From positions 1-34,574 of the forward strand of contig CACFNV010000012.1 of the NCBI GenBank assembly GCA_902567635.1: a stretch of 34,574 bases of DNA. The letters run 5' to 3'. This DNA comes from an uncultured Alphaproteobacteria bacterium. Lineage in GTDB: Bacteria > Pseudomonadota > Alphaproteobacteria > Rhodobacterales > Rhodobacteraceae. A program made the translations under genes and the position numbers. Positions 1 to 7,276 of the stretch are shown in pieces. Under the pieces are notes generated by a model. That model did not search any database, had not been told where the DNA came from, and was given only the letters and a program-made list of their open reading frames with translations. Every line of letters starts with the position of its first letter. Within the stretch, counting starts at the first letter, position 1.

Positions 1-958
1 AGAACAATCCTTACCAAGCCCTTCAAAAATGATCTCGCCCCAAGAATGGCCAAAAAGTGAAAAGTTAACAGATTGGGAGTTAGACAAAGATATTAGTAAG
101 GGTAAGTTCCACCTTATAAAAAAAGTTAGAGTGGGCGAAGAAGCGGCCAAATTAAGATTTGAAGAATTTTTAGATAAAAGAATTAGCCAGTATTATTTAT
201 CTAGAGATAGATTGGATAAGGTAGAAAGCTCCAATTTGTCAGAAAACTTAGCTTATGGGGAAATATCTTCAAGGCAGATTTGGCATGCAGTATTTAAAAT
301 TTACTCATTGAATGAAGACAATAGTGAGATGTTTGTAAGGCAGTTAGCATGGAGAGATTTTGCTTGGTACCTATGCTTTCACTGTCCTCATATACTTAAA
401 AAAAATTGGAAAAGTGAGTGGGATGACTTTCCTTGGACAGAAAACCCAGATGCATTAGTCCGCTGGCAGAGAGGTATTACTGGAGTGCCAATAGTAGACG
501 CAGGAATGAGAGAATTATACGTTACAGGTAGAATGCATAATAGAGTTAGAATGATAGTGGCATCTTATCTAACAAAGCACCTGCTCATAGATTGGAGACA
601 TGGTCTTAACTGGTTTGCAGATTGTTTGATTGATTGGGACCCTGCATCAAACGCTTTGGGATGGCAATGGGTTGCAGGGTCTGGTCCTGATGCAAGTCCC
701 TTTTTTAGAGTGTTTAACCCAGAGCTTCAATCAAAAAAATTTGATCCCAAAGGTGTATACATCAATAAATTTTTAAAAGTTAGGTCGGAGTTTCAAGGTG
801 AGGCTCAAGAGTATTATGATATGGTACCGAAAATCTGGCGGTTAAAAAAAGATGAATATCCAAAAATGCCAATTGTTGATCTGAGGGTTGGAAGAGATAG
901 AGCGTTAGCGGCATACTCAGATTTTAAGAAACATCAGATTTCTGGAGTTTCCTCATGA
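1..958 (+). CDS. phrB: Deoxyribodipyrimidine photolyase, C-terminal part (5' end outside window)
   Basis: Light-driven, FAD-dependent repair of UV-induced pyrimidine dimers in DNA. The frame is open to the left edge of the window (first full codon at base 2), so the ATG at base 29 is internal and the N-terminal antenna (Rossmann) domain is missing here. What remains is the helical FAD-binding/catalytic domain. The signature blocks are RQLAWRDF, MHNRVRM, LIDWRHG, NALGWQWVAG and FFRVFNP. By comparison with E. coli PhrB, the three tryptophans of the electron-transfer chain (W306, W359, W382) and the flavin-contacting Asn378 all have counterparts. The stop overlaps the next start (ATGA at 955-958), so it is the visible first gene of a five-gene operon ending at 5488. 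Arginine codons are almost all AGA/AGG (about 19 of 21), a useful reference for the native codon habit. A cryptochrome function cannot be excluded without the N-terminus and a tree; photolyase is more likely. Confidence 0.93.
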   Translation, partial: EQSLPSPSKMISPQEWPKSEKLTDWELDKDISKGKFHLIKKVRVGEEAAKLRFEEFLDKRISQYYLSRDRLDKVESSNLSENLAYGEISSRQIWHAVFKIYSLNEDNSEMFVRQLAWRDFAWYLCFHCPHILKKNWKSEWDDFPWTENPDALVRWQRGITGVPIVDAGMRELYVTGRMHNRVRMIVASYLTKHLLIDWRHGLNWFADCLIDWDPASNALGWQWVAGSGPDASPFFRVFNPELQSKKFDPKGVYINKFLKVRSEFQGEAQEYYDMVPKIWRLKKDEYPKMPIVDLRVGRDRALAAYSDFKKHQISGVSS

Positions 959-2238
959 AAATTTGTGTTGTCGGCTCCGGTATATCGGGACTAAGTGCAG
1001 CTCTTGCCTTATCCGAGAAGCATGAGGTTTTTTTATTTGAAAAAAATAATTATTTTGGAGGACATTCAAACACACTTCAAGTAAAGAAAGATGGAAACAG
1101 TTTTTCTGTCGATACAGGATTTATTGTATTCAACGAAAAAAACTACCCAAATTTAACAAGTCTTTTTGAAAATTTAAACGTTAAAACGAAACCGTCCAAG
1201 ATGTCCTTCGGCTTTTCATTGGGAAATGGTGAGCTTGAATATTCGGGAAGCAATTTCAATTCTTTTTTTGCTCAGAGAAAAAATCTTTTTAGCGTAGATC
1301 ACCTCAAAGGCCTATATGATATTTTTCGGTTTAAGCGTATCGCATTAAATTTCCTTTCTAAGAATCAGGGCTCAAACGAAAGCATGAGAGATTTTCTTTT
1401 GAGAAATAACTTTGGCAAATGGTTTTCCGAGATGTTTATAGTTCCTATGGGAGCAGCTATCTGGTCGGTTCCAACAGGCAGTATTCTAGATTTTCCTGCA
1501 TATAGTTACCTAAGGTTCTTTTCAAATCATGGGCTTCTGAGCATGTTAAAGACGGAAATAGATTGGAAGACTGTAGACGGAGGGTCCGTAAAATATGTTG
1601 AAAAAATTATTCAAAAAATAGGGAAAAATGCTTTTGTTAATACATCTGTAAAAAAGTTAATAAGAAAGAAAAACAAATGCGAGGTAGCTTTTGGTAATGA
1701 CAAGGGAAAGATGCTTTTTGATAAAGTTGTTTTATCGTGTGATGGACCAGAAACATTAAAAATAATTGGTGATGCAAGTGAAAAGGAAAAAAGTATTTTG
1801 GGTATGTTCAAAACCTCCAAAAACAAAGTCGTTCTACACGGAGACTCGAGCCATATGCCACGAATAAAAAAAGTATGGTCTAGTTGGAACTTCATTACTA
1901 GTAATATTCAGGACTCTATTAATAAGCCTGTAGAGGTAACCTATTGGATGAATAAGCTACAGAATATAGTTAGTCGTGAGAATATTTTTGTTACGTTAAA
2001 TCCTAGCAAAGATATAGATGACAATAAGATATTTTATGAAACAAGTTATTCTCATCCGATCTTTGACATAAACACGAATACCGCTCAAGAGTTGACTAAC
2101 TCAATTCAAGGAGAGAATAATATATATTATGCTGGAGCAAAAATGGGTTTTGGCTTTCATGAGGATGGTTTAAATTCCGGTTTAGAAGTTGCAAAAAGGT
2201 TAGAATGTGTCCCTTCATGGTCTATTAAAGAGAGGTAA
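955..2238 (+). CDS. FAD-dependent amine-oxidase-like oxidoreductase (COG2907 type)
   Basis: A 427-residue flavoprotein of the amine oxidase/desaturase superfamily. The N-terminal dinucleotide-binding motif GSGISGL (residues 7-13) ends its second strand with Glu29 and is followed by GGHSNT at 35-40, the typical FAD pyrophosphate region. The C-terminal FAD motif is YYAGAKMGFGFHEDG. The start overlaps the photolyase stop by 4 bases (ATGA), implying translational coupling, and the DUF1365 gene follows after 5 bases. Proteins of this type are consistently found beside DUF1365 and Cfa-type methyltransferase genes, so a redox step on membrane fatty acyl chains (for example desaturation) is a reasonable inference. 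In Rhodobacter sphaeroides a comparable cluster is tied to the RpoE/ChrR singlet-oxygen response and to furan fatty acid synthesis; I cannot say from sequence which of those steps, if any, this protein performs. Confidence 0.9.
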   Translation: MKICVVGSGISGLSAALALSEKHEVFLFEKNNYFGGHSNTLQVKKDGNSFSVDTGFIVFNEKNYPNLTSLFENLNVKTKPSKMSFGFSLGNGELEYSGSNFNSFFAQRKNLFSVDHLKGLYDIFRFKRIALNFLSKNQGSNESMRDFLLRNNFGKWFSEMFIVPMGAAIWSVPTGSILDFPAYSYLRFFSNHGLLSMLKTEIDWKTVDGGSVKYVEKIIQKIGKNAFVNTSVKKLIRKKNKCEVAFGNDKGKMLFDKVVLSCDGPETLKIIGDASEKEKSILGMFKTSKNKVVLHGDSSHMPRIKKVWSSWNFITSNIQDSINKPVEVTYWMNKLQNIVSRENIFVTLNPSKDIDDNKIFYETSYSHPIFDINTNTAQELTNSIQGENNIYYAGAKMGFGFHEDGLNSGLEVAKRLECVPSWSIKER

Positions 2239-2243
2239 GCAAT

Positions 2244-2999
2244 ATGGTTAACTCATGTGTCTATTTTGGTGAAGTTATGCACATGCGATTAAAACCAAGA
2301 AAGCATCTTTTCAGGTATAAGGTTTTCAGTTTATTCTTGGATATTGATAACCTTGAAAATCTTCAAAAGGGGTCCAACTTTTTTAAAGTTAATAAATGGG
2401 CGCCTCTTTCTCTGTACACCACTGATCACGGTAGTCGTAAGGACAAAAATTTAAGAAACTGGGTTGATAAAAGCTTTAAAGAGCGTGGTTTAAAAAAACC
2501 AGAGAAAGTTTTTTTATTGTGTTTCCCTCGTGTTTTTGGATTAGGCTTCAGCCCATTGTCTGTTTTCTTTTGCTATAGAAAAAGTTTGCTCGATACTGTG
2601 ATTTATGAGGTGAAAAATACATTTGGTGACCAAACAGAATATTTCCTACCATGTAAGCCCGATAAAGATGGTAAAATTCGTCACAATCATATTAAAGAAA
2701 TGTACGTTTCTCCTTTCATAGATATGAACCAAACTTATCATTTCACTATTACCCCTCCTAAAGAAAGGCTATCAATAAAAATTAATGAAAGAGATCAAGA
2801 GGGTGATCTATTAATTGCAACTCAAACTGGTAGGGGAGAAATACTTAATGATAAGATACTATTTAAAGCTCTTACTAGATATCCTTTTATGTTAGCAAAA
2901 GTCCTGATTTTAATTCATTGGAATGCTTTGATTTTGTTCCTAAAAAGAGTTAAATATTATTCTTATTCAGAAGAGAAAATTAAGAATCAAAAAATATGA
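2244..2999 (+). CDS. DUF1365 domain-containing protein
   Basis: A 251-residue member of the DUF1365 family. Family hallmarks are the opening strand with HMRLKPRKHLFRYKVF, the HGSRKD segment, the GFSPLSVFFCY block in the middle, and the HNHIKEMYVSPF segment with several conserved His residues. There is no signal peptide, but a hydrophobic stretch close to the C-terminus (about residues 213-233) could lie against or in the membrane. The gene sits 5 bases after the amine-oxidase-like gene and overlaps the methyltransferase gene by 4 bases (ATGA at 2996-2999), a near-invariant neighbourhood for this family. No biochemical activity is safely assigned. The context points to modification of phospholipid acyl chains together with the two neighbouring enzymes. 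Confidence 0.9.
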   Translation: MVNSCVYFGEVMHMRLKPRKHLFRYKVFSLFLDIDNLENLQKGSNFFKVNKWAPLSLYTTDHGSRKDKNLRNWVDKSFKERGLKKPEKVFLLCFPRVFGLGFSPLSVFFCYRKSLLDTVIYEVKNTFGDQTEYFLPCKPDKDGKIRHNHIKEMYVSPFIDMNQTYHFTITPPKERLSIKINERDQEGDLLIATQTGRGEILNDKILFKALTRYPFMLAKVLILIHWNALILFLKRVKYYSYSEEKIKNQKI

Positions 3000-4210
3000 G
3001 TGAAAATTTTATCACAGATCTCAAGGGTCAAAAAAACTTACCTAGATGGTTTCCAAGTATTTTCAATATGATTAAAAACCCTAACCAAGGTAGCTTAGTA
3101 ATAGAGTTAACAGATGGTAGAAAGTTTTTGGTCCATAGCAAAAAAAAAGGAGCAAGCGCGAGAATAATAGTGAGAAATAAAGGTCTTTTTTCAAGGTTAG
3201 TTCGTGAAGGCCAGAACGGTTTCTCTGAATCATATATGGACTGTTGGTGGGATACCCCTGACTTACAGGCAGTTTTGGATTTCTTCTTAATGGCAGGTGA
3301 CAATATTTATGAAGAATTGATAGGCACAAGTATTGTAAGATTTTATGAGAGGTTTAATCATTGGTTGAAATCGAATTGGAAATTTCAGGCTCAGAAGAAT
3401 ATCGCCTATCACTACGATTTAGGAAATCAGTTTTATAAAGAGTGGCTCGACAAAACAATGACTTACTCGTCTGCGCTTTTTAAAAGTAAGGAGGAACCAT
3501 TAGCGAATGCTCAACTTAACAAATATGAATCTATCTGTAAAAGTCTCAATTTAAAAGAGGGTGATAAAGTTCTTGAAATAGGCTGTGGATGGGGGGGGTT
3601 TGCAGAGTATGCTGTTAAGACAAGAGGAGTAAATATCACCGGTCTGACATTATCAAAAGAGCAACTTGAATATTCAAAGCAAAGAATGTTCAAGAAGGGT
3701 TTTGGCGAAAAGAGTAATTTTATACTACAAGATTATAGAGATGAAAAAGGAAAATATGATGCTGTAGTCTCGATTGAGATGTTTGAGGCTGTAGGTGAAA
3801 AATATTGGCCTATTTATTTTCAAACTATTCAAAATGTTCTTAGGTCCGGAAAGTTGGGTTGCTTGCAAATAATAACAATCGATGAGAAATATTTTCCCAA
3901 ATATCGTAGAAGCGTCGATTTTCTACAGAAATATATATTCCCCGGAGGTATGCTACCTAGTTACGAAACATTACTTAATCAGGTTAGCCGGGCTAATCTC
4001 GAATTCATTTCAAGTAAAGAGTTCGGACAGAGTTACTCAAAAACACTCAGAATTTGGGCAGATAGGTTCAATTCGAAATGGGAAAAAATTTCACCTATGG
4101 GTTTTGATGACAGGTTCAATAGAATGTGGAATTTTTATCTCACGTCCTGTGCGTCATTCTTTTTTTCTGGTTCAGGAGATGTTACGCAGATAACTCTAAA
4201 AAAAAATTAA
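2996..4210 (+). CDS. Cfa-family SAM-dependent fatty acyl methyltransferase (probably not a true cyclopropane synthase)
   Basis: A 404-residue member of the cyclopropane-fatty-acyl-phospholipid synthase family, which transfers a methyl group from S-adenosylmethionine to the double bond of an unsaturated phospholipid chain. The SAM motif VLEIGCGWGG is at about 192-201, and the family block YHYDLGNQFY is near residue 140. IEMFEAVG carries the conserved Glu. C-terminal family features (KYIFPGGMLPS, YSKTLRIW, YLTSCASFF) are intact. Against E. coli Cfa, Cys139 corresponds to Ser159 (TYSSALF) and His266 to Gln291 (CLQIITI), two residues that help hold the bicarbonate used in ring closure. This favours a UfaM-like methylase that makes a methyl-branched unsaturated chain, an inference from alignment by eye. 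The gene overlaps DUF1365 by 4 bases; the MFS gene follows after 6. Confidence 0.9.
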   Translation: MSENFITDLKGQKNLPRWFPSIFNMIKNPNQGSLVIELTDGRKFLVHSKKKGASARIIVRNKGLFSRLVREGQNGFSESYMDCWWDTPDLQAVLDFFLMAGDNIYEELIGTSIVRFYERFNHWLKSNWKFQAQKNIAYHYDLGNQFYKEWLDKTMTYSSALFKSKEEPLANAQLNKYESICKSLNLKEGDKVLEIGCGWGGFAEYAVKTRGVNITGLTLSKEQLEYSKQRMFKKGFGEKSNFILQDYRDEKGKYDAVVSIEMFEAVGEKYWPIYFQTIQNVLRSGKLGCLQIITIDEKYFPKYRRSVDFLQKYIFPGGMLPSYETLLNQVSRANLEFISSKEFGQSYSKTLRIWADRFNSKWEKISPMGFDDRFNRMWNFYLTSCASFFFSGSGDVTQITLKKN

Positions 4211-4216
4211 CCTAAT

Positions 4217-5488
4217 TTGAAAAATATCCGCCTAAGTTATTTTATATATGCATTAAACGCGTTACCCCTCGCTTTAATTGTATTTCCACTTTTTGTTTTT
4301 GTCGGAGAACATTACTCGAGTAGTTTAGGAGTTTCTTTGCTGGGGATAGGCATTATTTTCCTGTGCGTAAGATTACTAGATGGGTTTTTAGATCCTCTTG
4401 TTGGTCTTCTCAGTGATAAATTTAACTTTTCGATGGGCCGTAGAAAATTTTGGTTAGTAATTTCTTTACCTATCACCACTTTATCTGTTTGGGGTTTATT
4501 CGCAGCTGATGTGTCAGGTCAATTTTCTATTCAATATTTCTCCGTAAATATAGTGTTATTGACAATTGGACTTTCTCTTTTTGGTCCTCCTTATTATTCC
4601 TTAGGTGCCGAGTTAAGCAAAGAATATTTGGAAAGATCAAAAATAGCTTTTCTTAGAGAGGGCTTTTTCTTATTAGGAACCATTTCATCTGCGTTGATCT
4701 ACGCTCTATCGGATGGATCTACTGAAGCTTTAAAGAATATCGCAATAGCAGTTATTATCTTGCACCCCATTTCAATTTTTCTCTCTCTTTTTTTTGTTAA
4801 GGAGAGTTCTGAGAAAAATAATATTGAAGGTTATATTGGTTTTATAAATATTTTTGAAACCATAATAACAGAAAGAAGAGTGCAAAAGTTTTTGTTGAGC
4901 CAGTTTTTTAACTCAGCAGCAAATGGTATTCCTGGTGCTTTATTCGCTTTTTTTGTAATTCATCGATTGGGAAGAGAGGATCTAGTTGGTCCTCTAATGC
5001 TAGTTTATTTAATTTCAGGAGTAATTGGTGTGCCAATTTGGATTTTTCTAGGAAGATTTATTCTCAAAACGAGGCTTTGGTGTTTTTCAATATGTTTTTC
5101 AATTTTGATTTTCTTTCTAGTTTTTTTTGTGGGTAATAATGACGTTTTTCTGTTTATCGTAATTTGTATTTTAACGGGTTTAAGCGTTAGTGCTGATATG
5201 GCATTACCAACATCTATTCAGGCAGATCTTTTAGACGAAGATTTAAAAAAAACTGGAAGTAATAGATCTGGTGCCTTTTTCTCAATATTGTCAGTGATTA
5301 ATAAAACATCAGCTGCGGTATCCGGCGCCTTCGTATTATTATTCTTGTATAGGGTCGATTTTGATCCAATGGGAAATAATAAAGAGGATACTCTTTTCTA
5401 CCTAACGTGCCTTTATGCCTTAGCACCTATCATTCTTAAAATCTTGCCATTATTTACAATGTGGTCCTTTAAAGAAGAAAAGAATTAA
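4217..5488 (+). CDS. MFS transporter, glycoside-pentoside-hexuronide:cation symporter type
   Basis: A 423-residue integral inner-membrane transporter with about twelve hydrophobic segments. The DPLVGLLSDKF...GRRKFW block between the second and third helices is the hallmark of the MelB-like MFS_2/GPH group. The best start is TTG at 4217, only 6 bases after the methyltransferase stop, with MKNIRLSY opening directly into the first helix; no ATG lies near the N-terminus in this frame. Transporters of this type recur at the end of photolyase/Cfa-type clusters in alphaproteobacteria, where they may act on a lipid or lysolipid rather than on sugar; that is inference. It converges with the SDR gene, leaving a 9-base gap with no obvious terminator. 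Confidence 0.88.
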   Translation: MKNIRLSYFIYALNALPLALIVFPLFVFVGEHYSSSLGVSLLGIGIIFLCVRLLDGFLDPLVGLLSDKFNFSMGRRKFWLVISLPITTLSVWGLFAADVSGQFSIQYFSVNIVLLTIGLSLFGPPYYSLGAELSKEYLERSKIAFLREGFFLLGTISSALIYALSDGSTEALKNIAIAVIILHPISIFLSLFFVKESSEKNNIEGYIGFINIFETIITERRVQKFLLSQFFNSAANGIPGALFAFFVIHRLGREDLVGPLMLVYLISGVIGVPIWIFLGRFILKTRLWCFSICFSILIFFLVFFVGNNDVFLFIVICILTGLSVSADMALPTSIQADLLDEDLKKTGSNRSGAFFSILSVINKTSAAVSGAFVLLFLYRVDFDPMGNNKEDTLFYLTCLYALAPIILKILPLFTMWSFKEEKN

Positions 5489-5497
5489 AAAGACTTA

Positions 5498-6355
5498 TTA
5501 TACAATCTTAAAAAACTTCGCCAGTAGCCTGTCTGAAAAAGATTTTGGTAGATATCTTGTAAAAAAGAATTGAACGCCAGAAGGTCCAAAAGAGTACTTT
5601 GCTTTCGGCCTTCCTTTTTTTGAAATATTATAGATTTTCTGGGCAAGAACGCTAACATCTTCGCCACCTTCTGATAATGATTTGACATATTTTGAGAAGT
5701 TAGAAAAAGATTTTTTATAATTTGTTTTTCCAAAAAGTGAAACTCGTTCATCAATATTTGACTTTGCCCAGATTGGTGTTTTAAATGATCTTGGTGCAAC
5801 TATGATCACATCGATTTTATACATCATAAGTTCGCGTCTCAAGCTCTCAGAAAACCCCTCAAGGGCGTGTTTACTTGTGCAATATGAAGACATGAATGGT
5901 TGTCCAATAGTTCCGCCCCCAGAGCTAATATTAATGATCTTACCAGGTCTCTGGTTTTTATTAGCAGTGCCAAGAAGAGGTAGGAATACTTGAACACAAT
6001 TAAAAGTGCCTACTACCATTGTGTCTAAATGTTGAGAGAATTCCTTTCGGTCTATATGTTCTACGGGCCCTAATTTCGCAATGCCAGCATTATTGACCAA
6101 TATATCTAAATTGTTGCCTTTAAGCTTTGACTTAACCTCTGAAAATGCTTTTTCTATTTCAGATCTTTTAGTCACATCAAAAACTAGAGGGAAAAATCTT
6201 TCCCCATATTTAACTCGTAATTTCTTAGAAGCATCCTTATCTCTGATGGATCCAAAAACCAAAAAACCCTCAGATATAAACTTCGTGACTAGTGCTTCGC
6301 CTATTCCAGAGGAACATCCTGTAATTAAAATGGACTTTTTCAACTTTTTTTCCAT
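5498..6355 (-). CDS. SDR family NAD(P)-dependent oxidoreductase
   Basis: A classical short-chain dehydrogenase/reductase of 285 residues. The nucleotide-binding motif TGCSSGIG is at 12-19, NNAG near 89-92, the catalytic serine in the ISSGGG segment (about 145), and the YxxxK pair is Tyr159/Lys163. The tail beyond residue 190 is longer than in minimal SDRs and is basic, which suggests a hydrophobic or membrane-associated substrate. Its start overlaps the stop of the upstream DUF6134 gene by 16 bases, so the two form a small minus-strand operon converging on the photolyase/methyltransferase operon. SDRs are frequent members of the same light-stress lipid clusters. The substrate is unknown. Confidence 0.9.
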   Translation of the reverse strand: MEKKLKKSILITGCSSGIGEALVTKFISEGFLVFGSIRDKDASKKLRVKYGERFFPLVFDVTKRSEIEKAFSEVKSKLKGNNLDILVNNAGIAKLGPVEHIDRKEFSQHLDTMVVGTFNCVQVFLPLLGTANKNQRPGKIINISSGGGTIGQPFMSSYCTSKHALEGFSESLRRELMMYKIDVIIVAPRSFKTPIWAKSNIDERVSLFGKTNYKKSFSNFSKYVKSLSEGGEDVSVLAQKIYNISKKGRPKAKYSFGPSGVQFFFTRYLPKSFSDRLLAKFFKIV

Positions 6356-7014
6356 AATTTGTGAATATTTCTGGTTCTGCTCTTTAACTGGAAATTAGCT
6401 GGGTATTTCCCAATTGAAAAACCGCTACCTACCCAATGGCCTTCTTTATCATATTGTAAAGTTAATTCAAGATCGCCTGAGATCTCCCAATTAGTTACTT
6501 TGACGTTTTTATTATTATATAAAATTTCCGACGTTCCTATTTTCTTGGTTTCAATATTTAATGGAGTTCCATCTTGGGAACTTAGCCAAATTTTCCTTTT
6601 TAGAAACTCAGGAGTAAAATAACTCGTTGTTGCAAATTTCTCCTTTATTAAACCAGAAAAAGCAGAGCCGTTGACTTCGAATCCATCTGATCTTTTTTGA
6701 CCCTTTACATAATATTTATTGCCGAACCAGGATGTATTGGAGTCTATTGATATAAGTTTTTTCTGGGACCATACCTCTCTGTTTTTTAAAGTGTATTTTA
6801 AGAATTTTAAGCCCAAGAATTTTGGTATGATTTCTACATCTATTAAGATTTCCAATCCCTCATCAACAATTGAGCAGGTTAAATTTGAATAACCAACTAA
6901 CTTATTATTTAAAAAAATATCAAAATTTATATTATTTCCACCAGCTAAGCCAACACTGGGAACACCAAATAATAATGGTGCCGAACTTAATATAAGAAAA
7001 TCACGCCTATCCAT
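6340..7014 (-). CDS. DUF6134 family protein with Tat-type signal
   Basis: A 224-residue probably exported protein. The N-terminus MDRRDFLILSS is a twin-arginine type signal followed by a hydrophobic stretch and a likely cleavage site near GLAGG (about residue 25). The mature part is beta-rich and matches the DUF6134 pattern: a FDIFLNNKLVGY opening, alternating hydrophobic strands, and a SYFTPEFL segment near residue 125. It would therefore lie in the periplasm, perhaps binding a lipid or hydrophobic ligand; that is inference. It is the first gene of a two-gene operon with the SDR (16-base overlap). The 262-base gap to the divergent mechanosensitive channel gene must hold both promoters. The family has no assigned activity that I know of. 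Confidence 0.8.
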   Translation of the reverse strand: MDRRDFLILSSAPLLFGVPSVGLAGGNNINFDIFLNNKLVGYSNLTCSIVDEGLEILIDVEIIPKFLGLKFLKYTLKNREVWSQKKLISIDSNTSWFGNKYYVKGQKRSDGFEVNGSAFSGLIKEKFATTSYFTPEFLKRKIWLSSQDGTPLNIETKKIGTSEILYNNKNVKVTNWEISGDLELTLQYDKEGHWVGSGFSIGKYPANFQLKSRTRNIHKLWKKS

Positions 7015-7276
7015 CAGATATATTTACCAGAATTTTATTTAGCATTTCGAGTTACATATAAATCTAAAAAAGGGTTGCTAAAACTGTATTTGTATATAAC
7101 CGTCAAATTATAGTTTAATATAGCCCTTTTTGTCATTTTGACCATAAAGTATTCATATTCCTATATTACCTGCTAACTTGCCTCTTCTTCAAATTAGTAA
7201 ATGTTAATTATTGCGTACGTATTTTGAGAAAAAACAAAGTATTGTTAATGATGCACAACGAATGTAAGTTCAATTT

